A DNA stretch of 64,000 bases, taken from the NCBI RefSeq assembly GCF_003555545.1, contig NZ_CP032157.1:6328546-6392545 (forward strand). Reading direction: 5' to 3'. A program made the translations under genes and the position numbers. This DNA is from Paraflavitalea soli. GTDB taxonomy: Bacteria > Bacteroidota > Bacteroidia > Chitinophagales > Chitinophagaceae. Under the pieces are notes generated by a model. That model made no database searches. It saw nothing but the letters and a program-made list of their open reading frames with translations, and had not been told where the DNA came from. Every line of letters starts with the position of its first letter. Within the stretch, counting starts at the first letter, position 1. Positions 24,905-35,147 of this stretch are shown here, piece by piece.

Positions 24905-25531
24905 ATGCAACAGATCCAAAACATCATTTTCGACCTCGGAGGCGTACTCCTCAACCTCGACATGCAGAAAACAGAGACTGCCTTCACCGAAATGGGCGTG
25001 AAGAACTTTAAAGACCTTTTTGCATTGGGCCATGCCGCTTCCTTCTTCAGGGAATATGAAGTGGGCAGTATCAATGACGATGAATTTATTACTGCTTTAC
25101 AAAACCTGGCAGGCATTCGGGCCGAACGGGCTGCGGTGATTGCTGGCTGGAATGCCATGCTGCGCGATTTTCCGGCAGAACGCATTGAATTGCTCATCCG
25201 CCTGAAAAAGAACTACAGGATCTTCCTCTTCAGTAATACCAATGCCATCCACCTCACCGCTTTTCAGAAAACTTACAGTGATGCATTCGGCGGAAACCTC
25301 CTCGATACCCTTTTTGAAAAAACCTGGTATTCACACAACATCAACCGGCGTAAGCCCGATGTAAAAGCATTTGAATATGTGCTGCAGGATGCACAGCTGC
25401 TACCCCACGAAACCTTATTCATTGATGATGCCCTCGTCAATGTGGAAGGAGCCAGGGCTGCCGGTATGCAAGGTTACCACCTCGAACCCGGTAAAACAGT
25501 GCTGGAAATAGGTGAAAAATTACTCTCTTGA
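24905..25531 (+). CDS. HAD family phosphatase
   Basis: A 208-aa haloacid dehalogenase-like hydrolase of the YihX/epoxide-hydrolase-like group. Motif I is IIFDLGGVLLNLD (nucleophile Asp, though the second Asp of DxD is replaced by Gly as in many of this group), motif II FLFSNTN, motif III Lys in RRKPDVKAFEYVL, motif IV FIDDALVNVEGARAAGM. It probably dephosphorylates a small metabolite. It follows the repeat-rich spacer and is convergent with the DUF4834 gene. Confidence 0.85.
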   Translation: MQQIQNIIFDLGGVLLNLDMQKTETAFTEMGVKNFKDLFALGHAASFFREYEVGSINDDEFITALQNLAGIRAERAAVIAGWNAMLRDFPAERIELLIRLKKNYRIFLFSNTNAIHLTAFQKTYSDAFGGNLLDTLFEKTWYSHNINRRKPDVKAFEYVLQDAQLLPHETLFIDDALVNVEGARAAGMQGYHLEPGKTVLEIGEKLLS

Positions 25532-25585
25532 GCTATCCGCTATAAAAACGTAGACAAGAGGTAGTGAACAATTTACGCCAATAAG

Positions 25586-25620
25586 GGCTCGTAGCTCGCA
25601 GCTCAAAGCTCGCAGCTTGT
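25586..25620 (+). repeat. Heptad repeat, AGCTCGC family (five units)
   Basis: Five 7-bp units built on AGCTCGC, the last being AGCTTGT, in the spacer between convergent genes. Confidence 0.65.
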
Positions 25621-25624
25621 TTTC

Positions 25625-25882
25625 TCACTTTATCTCTTCGAAATCAATATAATCACCCGATTTTTCCTGGGGGGCGGGCGTAGGCCGTTGCTGGGCCTTG
25701 GCGGATGACTGGAATGGCTGTTGCTGTTGATGCGACTGGTTTTGAGCCTGGTGCATATTGTGTTGGAATTCTCTCACCTGCCGCCTCATTTGTCGCGAAA
25801 CCTTGAAAATGGGCAACAGGAAGTTGAATACAAACCTGTACACGAAATAACCAAGCAATATCCAGAGAATAACACGTAACAT
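25625..25882 (-). CDS. DUF4834 family small membrane protein
   Basis: An 85-aa protein with one N-terminal membrane helix (VILWILLGYFVYRFVFNFLLPIF), a basic patch (RQMRRQVREF), a glutamine-rich linker and the conserved C-terminal GDYIDFEEIK. This is the DUF4834 pattern found across Bacteroidetes. Function unknown. Confidence 0.8.
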   Translation of the reverse strand: MLRVILWILLGYFVYRFVFNFLLPIFKVSRQMRRQVREFQHNMHQAQNQSHQQQQPFQSSAKAQQRPTPAPQEKSGDYIDFEEIK

Positions 25883-26060
25883 AATATTTGCAAATGTACT
25901 ATCTAAAGATTGAAATAACTGTTAAAGACTACAACAACCCAGCGCCGGGTTTTGTTGAATAAAGTGCCTGATCGTGAGGTGCCAAAGCCCAAAAAAGCTC
26001 CGCAACCCCAACTCAGCCTTACAACTCACAATTGACCACTCACCACCCACATATTCAGGA

Positions 26061-26093
26061 TTTGGAGTGAATATATTATTTACCTTACATTTG
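26061..26093 (+). promoter_or_regulatory. Promoter of the rimP-nusA-infB operon
   Basis: TTTG at 26061-26064, a 21-nt spacer, TACATTTG at 26086-26093 (full match). Transcription would start near 26100, just before a strong hairpin. Confidence 0.6.
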
Positions 26094-26113
26094 CATTGGA
26101 AAAAGATGAAAAG

Positions 26114-26140
26114 AGAAGGGAACGGGGTCCGTTCCCTTCT
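26114..26140 (+). promoter_or_regulatory. Leader hairpin of the rimP operon, possible attenuator
   Basis: AGAAGGGAACGG pairs perfectly with CCGTTCCCTTCT across a 3-nt loop, followed by TTATTT. It lies about 15 nt after the predicted transcript start and ahead of the rimP start codon. Confidence 0.5.
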
Positions 26141-26164
26141 TTATTTCCTATGCTGGTTATGATT

Positions 26165-26629
26165 ATGGACACCCAAGTTTCGACGATTGAAAAAATGGTG
26201 TTGGATATATTGGCCGACGATCCCGTACATTTCCTGGTGGAAATAAGGATCAAGCCCACCAACAATGTAAAGGTCTTCCTCGACGGAGACAACGGTATTA
26301 CAATTGAAAAATGTATTAGCATTAACCGCGCTTTATACAAAAAACTGGAAGAGGCTGCTATTTTCCCCGGTGATGACTTTTCCCTCGAAGTCTCCTCACC
26401 CGGACTGGATGAGCCCCTCAAAATGTTTCGCCAGTATAAAAAAAATGCGGGCAGGCTTGTAGAAGTATTGCTGAAAGATGGTATCAAAGTAGACGGAAAG
26501 CTGCTCGAAGTGCATGACACGGAGATTGTAATAGAAGAGACCAAAGGAAAGAACAAGAAGAAAGAAGTGATTTTGCACCGCTTACCTTTTGACACAATAA
26601 AATCAACTAAAATTCAAATAGTGTTTTAA
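26165..26629 (+). CDS. rimP: Ribosome maturation factor RimP
   Basis: A 154-aa 30S assembly factor. Both domains are seen: the alpha/beta N-terminal domain (VLDILADDPVHFLVEIRIKPTNNVKVFLDGDNGITIEKCISINRAL) with the conserved DYSLEVSSPGLDEPL-like stretch (DFSLEVSSPGLDEPLK), and a C-terminal SH3-like domain. The frame is open 23 codons upstream, but that part would translate the leader hairpin, so the ATG at 26165 (MDTQVSTIEK) is chosen; an ATG two codons earlier is possible. First gene of the rimP-nusA-infB operon. Confidence 0.9.
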   Translation: MDTQVSTIEKMVLDILADDPVHFLVEIRIKPTNNVKVFLDGDNGITIEKCISINRALYKKLEEAAIFPGDDFSLEVSSPGLDEPLKMFRQYKKNAGRLVEVLLKDGIKVDGKLLEVHDTEIVIEETKGKNKKKEVILHRLPFDTIKSTKIQIVF

Positions 26630-26715
26630 GCCCCGGAGGCTCGTCCCCTGCAATCCCCTATACGGCGAAAAGAAGAGGACCCATATTCCGGTGAACAAGT
26701 TTAAAAATGTAGTAT

Positions 26716-27963
26716 ATGGCAAGTATTAACCTGATTGAGGCTTTCCAGGAGTTTAAGGAAGCGGAAAATATTGACCGTCCCACAATGATGAAAGTGGTAG
26801 AAGACGTGTTTAAAACATTGCTGCGCAAGAAGTTTGGCAGCGATGAAAATTTTGACGTTATCGTAAACGCTGAAAAGGGTGACTTGGAAATCATGCGTCG
26901 CCGTACTATTGTGGAAGATGGCTCTGTACAGGACCCCCTCGCAGAAGTGGCCTACAGCGAAGCCGTGAGAGTAGCCCCCGACTTTGAAGTGGGGGAAGAA
27001 TTATATGAGGAAGTGAATATCCTCGATTTCGGTCGCCGCGCCATCCTGGCTGCCAAACAAACACTGGCCAGCCGTATCAGTGACCTCAAAAAGAACGTAC
27101 TTGTTAAAAAATATGGTGACCGTGTAGGCGATATCATCAGCGCTGAAGTATACCAGGTATGGAAAAAAGAGATCCTTATGCTCGATGAAGAAAGCAATGA
27201 GCTGATCTTACCCAAATCTGAGCAAATACCCCAGGATTACTTCAAAAAAGGAGAAAATACCCGCGCCGTAGTAAAGAAAGTAGAACTAAAAAATAACTCA
27301 CCCGTCATCATCCTTTCCCGTACTTCTCCCTCTTTCCTGGCTAAATTGCTGGAAATTGAGGTGCCGGAAATATTTGATGGCTTGATTGTTATCAAAAAGA
27401 TCGTTCGCGAACCCGGTGAAAGAGCTAAAGTGGCTGTAGAATCTTATGATGACCGTATCGATCCCGTAGGTGCCTGCGTAGGTATGAAAGGTAGCCGTAT
27501 CCATGGTATCGTACGCGAATTGAAAAATGAGAACATCGATGTTATCAACTGGACCAATAATATTCAACTCCTTATCCAGCGGTCATTAACGCCCGCAAAA
27601 ATTACCAGCATGGAGCTGGACAACGAAAAGAAGCAGGCAAATGTCTACCTCAAGCCCGACCAGGTATCCCTGGCAATCGGTAAAAAAGGGGTAAATATTA
27701 AGCTGGCGCAGGAGCTAACTGGTTACAGCATAGACGTTTATCGTGATACCGAAGGTGAACCCCAGGAATTCGACATCGACCTCGAAGAATTTAGCGACGA
27801 GATCGAAACCTGGATCATCGATGAGTTCAAGCGCATCGGTTGCGATACCGCCCGCAGCGTACTCGACCTGACCGCCGAAGAGCTGGAACGCAGAACCGAC
27901 CTGGAAAGAGAAACGATCGACGAAGTACGGAAAGTGTTGAAAGCAGAGTTTGACAAAGAATAG
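26716..27963 (+). CDS. nusA: Transcription termination/antitermination factor NusA
   Basis: A 415-aa RNA polymerase-binding factor. Order: N-terminal polymerase-binding domain (to about 125), S1 domain (about 135-200), KH1 and KH2 (GACVGMKGSRIHGIVRELKNENIDVINW and VSLAIGKKGVNIKLAQELTGYSIDVY). A short C-terminal helical region (ERETIDEVRKVL) replaces the two acidic repeats of E. coli NusA, as is usual in this phylum. Follows rimP by 86 nt. Confidence 0.95.
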   Translation: MASINLIEAFQEFKEAENIDRPTMMKVVEDVFKTLLRKKFGSDENFDVIVNAEKGDLEIMRRRTIVEDGSVQDPLAEVAYSEAVRVAPDFEVGEELYEEVNILDFGRRAILAAKQTLASRISDLKKNVLVKKYGDRVGDIISAEVYQVWKKEILMLDEESNELILPKSEQIPQDYFKKGENTRAVVKKVELKNNSPVIILSRTSPSFLAKLLEIEVPEIFDGLIVIKKIVREPGERAKVAVESYDDRIDPVGACVGMKGSRIHGIVRELKNENIDVINWTNNIQLLIQRSLTPAKITSMELDNEKKQANVYLKPDQVSLAIGKKGVNIKLAQELTGYSIDVYRDTEGEPQEFDIDLEEFSDEIETWIIDEFKRIGCDTARSVLDLTAEELERRTDLERETIDEVRKVLKAEFDKE

Positions 27964-28160
27964 TTGAGATGTTGAGCAGGTCAAAAGAAGTTTAAACCAT
28001 GCAGTTGGCCTAATTTGTGGCACATTTGCAAAGTATATTCAGGAAATGATTTTATGACGCCTGAAGATTGATGAACTTTTATGACCTTTATTGCCTGTTT
28101 GACTGATTAATTTTCATTGCCAGACAGCAAACAAAACAAAAAATTGTCTTACAATAACGA

Positions 28161-31100
28161 ATGGCAGAATTATTAACACCCAGATTAATGGCCGCGGCCA
28201 AAGAGTTTAACATCGGTAAAGAAACACTGGTGGACTTTTTGGTGGGCAAGGGATTTGACAAAGACGAACTGAAGCCTACGTCAAAACTGTCGGAGGATAT
28301 GTATCGTGCTTTGCAACAGGAGTTCCAGAGCGATAAGGTGGCGAAGCTGAAGAGTGACCAGATCGATCTTCCAAAAGGAAGCCTGGAGGCCAAGAAAAAG
28401 AAAGAAGAGGAAACCATTGTATTCAAAAAAGATACACCGGCTCCTAAAAAAGAAGAAGAAAAGAAGGAAGAGAAGAAAGAAGAATTGCCCCCTCAGCCGC
28501 CTGTAGTGGTAGAAGAGCCCAAAGTGGTAGCCCCGCCGCAACCCGTGGTGGAAGAGCCTGTTCAACCTGAGGTGATAAAAGCCGAAGCCCCTGAAATAGA
28601 AGGGCCTAAAGTATTTGACAAGATCGATCTTTCTGCCATAGACTCTTCTACAAGGCCTAAGAAAAATGTTAAGAAGAAAGAAGAAGAGATAAAGCCAGAG
28701 CCGCAGCCCGAAGAAAAAGTAGAGCCGCCCGTTGTAGCAGAAGAATCAAAGCCGGAAAAGAAGGAAGAGAAGGAAAAAGAATCAGAGCCGGTTAAGGAAA
28801 AAGAGGTCGTGGCCGAAGTACCCGAAGTTGTAGTCGTGGAGACCAAAGAAGAACCTAAGGCGCCTGTAGCACCAGTAATTGAAGAAAAAGAAGAAACCGG
28901 ACCCGTTATAGAAAATATTAAAGCCGAAAAACTGGAAGGCCCCAAGATCCTCGGCAAGATCCAGTTACCAATAGGTGGCGACAATCGTCCCAAGCTGCAA
29001 AGTCAGCAGCCCCAGCCCCAGAATCAGGGCGGCGCGGCAGCAGGTGCCAACAGCGATGAAAAACGCAAGCGCAAACGTATCCCCATTGAAAAGAAGGATA
29101 CCCAAACCCCGCAGCAACGTGCTCAACACCTGTTCAAAAAGCCCGAAGGAACCCAGCAACGCCAGCAGGGCGGTGGACATGGCCAGCAAGGCCATGGCGG
29201 TCAGCAAGGCCAGGGTGGTGGTCAGTTCAGGGGTGGTCAGAACCGTGGAGGCCACAGCGGTCCCCGGCCAGGTCGTCCCACCATTACTCGCGAGCCTAAA
29301 GAGATCAACGAAAAAGAGATCCAGAATAAAATACGCGAAACCCAGGCCAAACTGGCCGGTACCGGTGGTCGCGGTAAGAGCCTGAAAGCTAAATACCGTC
29401 GCGAAAAACGCCAGGAACATGCCGATCAGGGCGCCGATGATATGCAGGACAACAAGCTGCAGGTGACCGAATTCATCAGTGTAAGCGAACTCGCTACCCT
29501 CATGGATGTCAACTTTGCAGAAGTGATCAGCAAGTGTATGAGCCTCGGCCTGATGGTGTCTATTAACCAGCGCCTGGACGCAGAAGTAATTGAGCTCGTA
29601 GCCAATGAATTTGGATATGATGTCGAATTCATCGATATGGAGAAGCAAATGGAAATGGAGGAAGAGGAAGAAGAAGACAATGAAGAAGACCTCCTGCCAC
29701 GCGCCCCCATTGTAACCATCATGGGTCACGTTGACCACGGTAAAACATCTTTGCTCGACTATATCCGTAGCGCCAATGTGGTGGCCGGTGAGTCCGGAGG
29801 TATTACCCAGCACATCGGTGCCTATGAAGTTACCCTGGCAAATGGCAAAAAGATCGCCTTCCTCGATACCCCGGGTCACGAAGCGTTCACCGCCATGCGT
29901 GCACGTGGTGCCAAAGTCACCGATATTGCCGTGATTGTGGTAGCCGCCGATGATGCCGTAATGCCACAAACCCGTGAGGCCATCAGCCACGCACAGGCTG
30001 CCAATGTGCCCATGATCTTTGCGATCAATAAAATCGATAAAGACGGCGCAAATCCCAAGAAGATCTATGAACAACTGGCTGGCATGAACCTCCTCGTGGA
30101 AGAATGGGGTGGTAAATTCCAAAGCCAGGAACTGAGCGCCAAAAAAGGCCTCAACGTAGACATTCTCCTCGAAAAGATATTGCTCGAAGCCGAATTGCTG
30201 GACCTCAAGGCCAACCCCAACAAGGGAGCCAGTGGTACCATCATTGAAGCTACCCTCGATAAAGGCCGTGGTTACGTGGCCACTGTACTCGTACAGAATG
30301 GTACCCTCAAACAGGGCGACCTGGTTGTATCCGGTCAGCACTTTGGCCGCGTTAAAGCCATGTTCAATGAACGTAACAAACGCGTGGACGACGCACCTCC
30401 ATCTACACCAGTGCTCATCCTGGGGCTGAACGGTGCTCCGCAGGCTGGTGAGAAATTCAAAGTGTATGTCGATGAGGCCGAAGCCAAAGAAGTGGCCAAC
30501 CGCCGCGCACAGATCCTGCGTGAACAAGGTATTCGTACCAAGAAACATATTACCCTCGATGAGATAGGTCGCCGTCTGGCACTGGGCAACTTTAAACAGT
30601 TGAACCTCATCATCAAGGGCGACGTGGATGGTTCCGTAGAAGCCTTGACCGACTCATTGCAGAAACTGTCTACCCAGGAGATCGTAGTGAGCGTTGTATT
30701 GAAAGGCGTGGGTGCCATCACAGAAAGTGATGTACTGCTCGCCACCGCTTCCGATGCCATCATCGTTGGTTTCAACGTACGTCCATCAGCACAGGCAGCA
30801 CGCCTGGCAGAAGGCGAGGGCGTGGAAATCAAACTGTACTCCATCATCTACAACGCTATTGATGAGATCAAGAGCGCCATGGAAGGGATGTTGGAACCCA
30901 AAATACAGGAGAAGATCATCGCCAATGTCGAAGTGCGCAACGTATTCAAATTTGATAAAGCTACCGTGGCTGGATGTTATGTACTCGATGGAAAGATCCT
31001 GCGTAACTCGAAGATCCGCGTTATCCGCGACGGTATCGTTGCCTATCCCAAAGGCGAAGGCCAAAGCGCCGAACTCGCCTCACTCAAGCGCTTTAAAGAC

Positions 31101-31220
31101 GATGTCAAAGAAGTTCCCTCCAATATGGAGTGCGGCCTGACCGTGAAGAACTTTAGTGATATTCAGGTAGGTGACATCATCGAAGCCTTTGAAGAAGAAG
31201 AAGTTAAAAGAACATTATAA
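28161..31220 (+). CDS. infB: Translation initiation factor IF-2
   Basis: A 1019-aa GTPase that places initiator tRNA on the 30S subunit. An IF2_N module ([31 protein letters not shown]) precedes about 270 residues of Lys/Glu/Pro-rich disordered sequence and a Gly/Gln-rich tract (about 335-375). The G domain begins near residue 518 with [12 protein letters not shown] (G1), then DTPGHEAF (G3) and NKIDK (G4), followed by beta-barrel domains and the C1/C2 fMet-tRNA-binding part. The gap to nusA is 197 nt with no gene. A hairpin terminator begins at the last base of the stop codon. Confidence 0.96.
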   Translation: MAELLTPRLMAAAKEFNIGKETLVDFLVGKGFDKDELKPTSKLSEDMYRALQQEFQSDKVAKLKSDQIDLPKGSLEAKKKKEEETIVFKKDTPAPKKEEEKKEEKKEELPPQPPVVVEEPKVVAPPQPVVEEPVQPEVIKAEAPEIEGPKVFDKIDLSAIDSSTRPKKNVKKKEEEIKPEPQPEEKVEPPVVAEESKPEKKEEKEKESEPVKEKEVVAEVPEVVVVETKEEPKAPVAPVIEEKEETGPVIENIKAEKLEGPKILGKIQLPIGGDNRPKLQSQQPQPQNQGGAAAGANSDEKRKRKRIPIEKKDTQTPQQRAQHLFKKPEGTQQRQQGGGHGQQGHGGQQGQGGGQFRGGQNRGGHSGPRPGRPTITREPKEINEKEIQNKIRETQAKLAGTGGRGKSLKAKYRREKRQEHADQGADDMQDNKLQVTEFISVSELATLMDVNFAEVISKCMSLGLMVSINQRLDAEVIELVANEFGYDVEFIDMEKQMEMEEEEEEDNEEDLLPRAPIVTIMGHVDHGKTSLLDYIRSANVVAGESGGITQHIGAYEVTLANGKKIAFLDTPGHEAFTAMRARGAKVTDIAVIVVAADDAVMPQTREAISHAQAANVPMIFAINKIDKDGANPKKIYEQLAGMNLLVEEWGGKFQSQELSAKKGLNVDILLEKILLEAELLDLKANPNKGASGTIIEATLDKGRGYVATVLVQNGTLKQGDLVVSGQHFGRVKAMFNERNKRVDDAPPSTPVLILGLNGAPQAGEKFKVYVDEAEAKEVANRRAQILREQGIRTKKHITLDEIGRRLALGNFKQLNLIIKGDVDGSVEALTDSLQKLSTQEIVVSVVLKGVGAITESDVLLATASDAIIVGFNVRPSAQAARLAEGEGVEIKLYSIIYNAIDEIKSAMEGMLEPKIQEKIIANVEVRNVFKFDKATVAGCYVLDGKILRNSKIRVIRDGIVAYPKGEGQSAELASLKRFKDDVKEVPSNMECGLTVKNFSDIQVGDIIEAFEEEEVKRTL

Positions 31221-31268
31221 AAAATAAGCAGTGGGTCACCTTTCAAAGGTGGCTCACTGCTTATTTTT
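31220..31268 (+). terminator. Terminator of the rimP-nusA-infB operon
   Basis: A 24-bp stem with a single-base loop; its core AGTGGGTCACC against GGTGGCTCACT contains the same two G-U pairs as the hairpins at 17798 and 43450, and T residues close the 3' arm. It starts at the final base of infB. Confidence 0.75.
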
Positions 31269-31353
31269 ACTCATACTTCCTCGGCCCCGATTGTATCCGG
31301 CAAATTTTTGTTAAATAACAACCACCCTGTCCTTAATTGTCTTGCCCAAAAGG

Positions 31354-31361
31354 TATTTTTG
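31354..31361 (+). promoter_or_regulatory. -7 promoter box of the SurA-like gene
   Basis: TATTTTTG, a full match to TAnnTTTG, 17 nt before the ATG and downstream of the infB terminator. The -33 element is weak (a TTG at 31337, spacing 14). Confidence 0.4.
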
Positions 31362-31378
31362 GGTTTATCCTGATTAAT

Positions 31379-32731
31379 ATGAAGCAACTTTTAACCGTAT
31401 TTGCTGCCCTCTTGTTGGTAACTGCCGCGTTTGCACAGGCCCCCCGTAAAGTAGTAGCAGATAAGATCGTAGGTATAGTAGGGGATAAGATCATATTACG
31501 TTCCGACGTATACAATGAGATCCTCGACAGACAGCGCCGCCAGGAAGCAATTCCCGACAATGCTGAATGTTATATCCTGGAGCAGATCCTCGGCATGAAA
31601 GCCCTCGTATTACAGGCTGAAAAAGACTCCCTCTTGGTAACCGATGATGAACTCGAAGCCCTCCTGGATAACCGTATCCGCGCCTTCATCCAGATGTACG
31701 GCGGCAAGGACAACCTCGAGCAAATTGCAGGCCGTACTATTTACCAGATCAAAGAAGACTTCCGCCAATCCATCAAAGAAGGTAAAATGGCCGAAAATAT
31801 GCGCGATAAGATCGTTGGCGGCCTCAAGATCACCCCACAGGAAGTAAAAGAATATTGGGACAAAATACCTAAAGACAGCCTCTTGTTTTATGAATCCGAA
31901 GTGGAAGTGGGAGAGATCGTTATATATCCCAAACCCAGCCGCGACCTGGAAAAACTGGTCATGGAAGAATTGAACGACTTTAAGCAGCAGGTGGAGTCGG
32001 GAAGACAAAAGTTTGAGACCCTCGCAAGATTGTATACAGAAGATGGTACCAAGGAAGTAGGTGGTCGCATGGCCATCAATCGTACCGAGAAAAACTGGGA
32101 CCCCACATTTCTCAACAACGCTTTCCGTTTGAAAGAGAAACAGGTTTCTCCCGTTTTTAAATCTAAATTTGGTTACCACATCGTATACATGGAAAGCCGC
32201 TCCGGCGACGATGCCATTGTGCGCCACATCATTCGTATTCCCAAAATAACCGATGCCGAAATATCCGAAGCCGTTGATAGGCTGGATACTGTCCGCGCCA
32301 AACTCATAGCCGGTACCCTTACCTTTGGTGAGGCCGTTAACAAATACAGCGACGACGAAAACTCAAAGTTCACAGGCGGTATGCACCCTCCCGTAACCAT
32401 CGACCAGCTCGACAAAGAAATGGTGGAAATGATGGGGAAGACCAATATGAAAGTGGGCGACTTCTCAAAACCAACCACCTTCACCGATGAACGCAAAAAA
32501 CAGGGTGTCCGTATCGTTTACCTCAAATCAAGAACACAACCACACCGCGAAAACCTGAAAGATGATTATGACAGGGTGGCTACAAGAGCCCTCGAAATGA
32601 AAAAACAACAGGCACTCGAAAAGTGGTTCGCCTCCAAGATTCCCTCTTACTACCTCATGGTAGACAGCGATTTCACCCATTGCGCCAACCTTAGCCATTG
32701 GTATCAATATGCAGCAAGGGCTGTTAAATAG
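31379..32731 (+). CDS. SurA-like periplasmic peptidyl-prolyl isomerase
   Basis: A 450-aa outer-membrane-protein chaperone. The frame opens at 31337, but the ATG at 31379 begins a proper signal peptide (MKQLLTVFAALLLVTAAFAQ). The mature part has a SurA N-terminal domain (VVADKIVGIVGDKIILRSDVYNEI), then two parvulin domains, the first with FETLARLYTEDGTKEVGGRM and FKSKFGYHIVYMESR, the second weaker (IRIPKITDAEISEAVDRLDTV ... FGEAVNKYSDDENSKFTGG). It probably escorts beta-barrel proteins, which matters for the secreted proteins of this window. Confidence 0.88.
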   Translation: MKQLLTVFAALLLVTAAFAQAPRKVVADKIVGIVGDKIILRSDVYNEILDRQRRQEAIPDNAECYILEQILGMKALVLQAEKDSLLVTDDELEALLDNRIRAFIQMYGGKDNLEQIAGRTIYQIKEDFRQSIKEGKMAENMRDKIVGGLKITPQEVKEYWDKIPKDSLLFYESEVEVGEIVIYPKPSRDLEKLVMEELNDFKQQVESGRQKFETLARLYTEDGTKEVGGRMAINRTEKNWDPTFLNNAFRLKEKQVSPVFKSKFGYHIVYMESRSGDDAIVRHIIRIPKITDAEISEAVDRLDTVRAKLIAGTLTFGEAVNKYSDDENSKFTGGMHPPVTIDQLDKEMVEMMGKTNMKVGDFSKPTTFTDERKKQGVRIVYLKSRTQPHRENLKDDYDRVATRALEMKKQQALEKWFASKIPSYYLMVDSDFTHCANLSHWYQYAARAVK

Positions 32732-32817
32732 GTGTAAACACTTATGGTTGATAGAAAATAGGATTACTTGACCAATAAGCAGTCCCTTTAAAGTAATTTG
32801 GTTGGTATTTACCATTT

Positions 32818-35127
32818 ATGGTCACTACCGGTATTCCTTACGGTAATTATGCCAATATGCCTGCCATGGTCCGCATCTCCAATGAGCAGCATAACCTCCT
32901 TTGTGTAAATAAAAGCTGGAGTCAATACACAGGACTGGCAGAGGAAGAGTTGCTGGCCGAAGGTTGGTCAGCTATCCTTCACCCCGACGATCTGCCCGAA
33001 ACCGCAGAGAAATATGAAGAACAATTAAAGCTGCAGCTCCCCTTCACAATAGAATACCGGTTGAAAAATGAGGCAGGAGGTTATCGTTGGGTAAGAGATG
33101 CAGGCATCCCCCGGTTTACAGCGCAAGGCCTCTTCGATGGATTTATCCTTACCACCACCGATATACACCAGCATAAACTGGATAATGAAGAAAACTTCAT
33201 GAAGGCCCAGGCCATCAATAATGTGTCTGATGTGATCATTTCTACCGACCTCCAGTTCAGGGTCACTGTTTTTAATAAGGCAGCCGAGATCATGTATGGA
33301 ATAGAAGCAGCCCGCATACTCGGACGTCCTATCCGCGATTACATAGATCATAAATATCCCGATTGTACCCGCGAAGAAGCCCTGCAGGAACTCTACCTCA
33401 AAGATTCCTGGCAAGGACTGGCTTATTATGAACGGGCCGATGGCAAAGTCACCTACATGCACTGCTCTCTTGTGTTTATAAAAGATCAGGAAGGCAGGCG
33501 CATTGGTATTGCAGGCATTCACAGAGATATAACTTCCTTACGCGAAGCAGAAGCCGCCCGCTTCCGGCAGGAGCAATTACTCCTGTTGGAAAAACAGGTC
33601 CTTGAAATGAATGCCTTACCAGGCATTTCCCTTAAAACCATCACCGATTATTTCCTGGAAGGAATCGAAACCTTCTTCCCGGGAATGCTTTGTTCTGTTT
33701 TAACAGTAGACCCTGAAGATGGTGGCCTCACCCATCTTTCTGCCCCCAGTATTTCTGCTGAATATACCAGCATGATACGAAACATCAGGCCTGGTCCTTC
33801 AGTAGGCTCTTGCGGCACTGCTATTTATCGCAAGGAACCCGTCATCACATCAGATATTTACCTCGACCCCCTGTGGGATGATTATCGGTACCTGGCCGAT
33901 AAGTTTGACCTCAAAGCCTGTTGGTCTTTGCCCATCATCAATAGCCGGGGAGAAGTATTGGCCACCATCGCTGCTTACCACAGGGTTCCCAAAACACCTA
34001 CCCAGGCCGAATTGACCGTATTGGAGCGCGTGAGCAATTTGTTGCGCGTCATCATAGAAAATAAAAATGCCGAAGCCCGAATCAGGGCAAGCCACGAACG
34101 CTACCTCCTGGTTACACGCGTTACCAACGATGTCGTGTGGGATTGGGACATATTGAATAATGACAACATCCATTGGGGCGATGGCTTCTATACATTGTTC
34201 GGTTACCGTCCTGCCTATATTCGAAACTCAAGCGGTTTCTGGGAGTCCTGCCTCCATCCGGACGACCGCGAGCGCGTCATAAAAAGACTTGACCTGTTCA
34301 TTACCAGCAACAAATCAAGAACTTGGGAAGATGAATACCGGTTTAAAAAAGCAAATGGAACATATGCACTCGTGCATGACCGTGGGTTTCTTATATTTGA
34401 TCACGAAGGGAAAGTAAACCGTATGGTGGGATCCATGCAGGATATAACCGAAAAAAGAGAATTGGAAAAACAATTGCTGAAACAGGAACTGGAAAAGCAG
34501 AAGCAGGTAGCCCAGGCAGTTGTCAATGCCCAGGAAAAAGAAAGAGCCGATATTGGTAAGGATCTTCATGATAATGTAAATCAGATCCTCACCACCGCCA
34601 AGCTCTACCTGGAAATGGCAAAACATGAAGAAAACGAGAGTACAACACTCATCAACCGTTGTTCTGATAATATTGCCGATGCCATCAATGAGATCCGCAG
34701 CATTTCAAGATCATTGGTGCCGGCCAGTATTGGCGACCTCGGATTAGTAGTGTCAATACAGGACCTGGTCGAAAATGTCAATTCCACGAGGCAGCTGGAA
34801 ATGGAATTTTATCACCAGGGCGATGTCGATGCAACGATCGATGAGAAAAGAAAGCTCATGCTTTTTCGGATCATCCAGGAACAGGTAAACAATGTGTTGA
34901 AACACGCCGGCGCAGTCAGGGCATTTATAGGTCTTACCGTAGACCCCGGGGTCATAAACCTTACCATACAGGATAATGGCAAAGGCTTTGAGCCTGAAAA
35001 AGTGAAAGCTAAAAAAGGAGTGGGGTTGTCCAACATCGCCAGTCGTGTGCAACTGTTCAACGGAACTATTAACATAAGTACAGCCCCCGGAAAGGGTTGT
35101 ACACTCAATATCAATGTACCGCTATAA
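32818..35127 (+). CDS. PAS-PAS-GAF-PAS sensor histidine kinase (HisKA_3 type)
   Basis: A 769-aa kinase with no evident membrane segment. A PAS domain (about 8-125, with PAC part YRWVRDAGIPRF), a second PAS (about 133-245), a GAF domain (about 260-415; GPSVGSCGTAIYRKEPVITSDI), a third PAS (about 425-545, DDVVWDWDILNNDNIHWGDGF) and a coiled linker lead to the HisKA_3 helix with phospho-accepting His584 in KDLHDNVNQIL and a HATPase domain (NNVLKHAGA, DNGKGFEPE, GVGLSNIASRVQ). Such kinases pair with LuxR-type regulators; the next gene, 20 nt on, encodes one. Confidence 0.9.
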   Translation: MVTTGIPYGNYANMPAMVRISNEQHNLLCVNKSWSQYTGLAEEELLAEGWSAILHPDDLPETAEKYEEQLKLQLPFTIEYRLKNEAGGYRWVRDAGIPRFTAQGLFDGFILTTTDIHQHKLDNEENFMKAQAINNVSDVIISTDLQFRVTVFNKAAEIMYGIEAARILGRPIRDYIDHKYPDCTREEALQELYLKDSWQGLAYYERADGKVTYMHCSLVFIKDQEGRRIGIAGIHRDITSLREAEAARFRQEQLLLLEKQVLEMNALPGISLKTITDYFLEGIETFFPGMLCSVLTVDPEDGGLTHLSAPSISAEYTSMIRNIRPGPSVGSCGTAIYRKEPVITSDIYLDPLWDDYRYLADKFDLKACWSLPIINSRGEVLATIAAYHRVPKTPTQAELTVLERVSNLLRVIIENKNAEARIRASHERYLLVTRVTNDVVWDWDILNNDNIHWGDGFYTLFGYRPAYIRNSSGFWESCLHPDDRERVIKRLDLFITSNKSRTWEDEYRFKKANGTYALVHDRGFLIFDHEGKVNRMVGSMQDITEKRELEKQLLKQELEKQKQVAQAVVNAQEKERADIGKDLHDNVNQILTTAKLYLEMAKHEENESTTLINRCSDNIADAINEIRSISRSLVPASIGDLGLVVSIQDLVENVNSTRQLEMEFYHQGDVDATIDEKRKLMLFRIIQEQVNNVLKHAGAVRAFIGLTVDPGVINLTIQDNGKGFEPEKVKAKKGVGLSNIASRVQLFNGTINISTAPGKGCTLNINVPL

Positions 35128-35147
35128 AAAGCAAAACACCTTAACTT

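Noticed and set aside
26096-26164. N-terminal extension of RimP from the first in-frame ATG
   Set aside because: It would translate the leader hairpin and start at the predicted transcript 5' end; the later ATG gives the usual family length.
29161-29290. Possible horizontally acquired repeat in infB (Gly/Gln-rich tract)
   Set aside because: Low-complexity Gly/Gln/Arg linkers are ordinary in the N-terminal part of Bacteroidetes IF-2.
28965-30548. A 527-codon open frame on the minus strand inside infB
   Set aside because: It is exactly antisense to the conserved G-domain coding sequence; its translation has no known motif and the composition follows from infB codon use.
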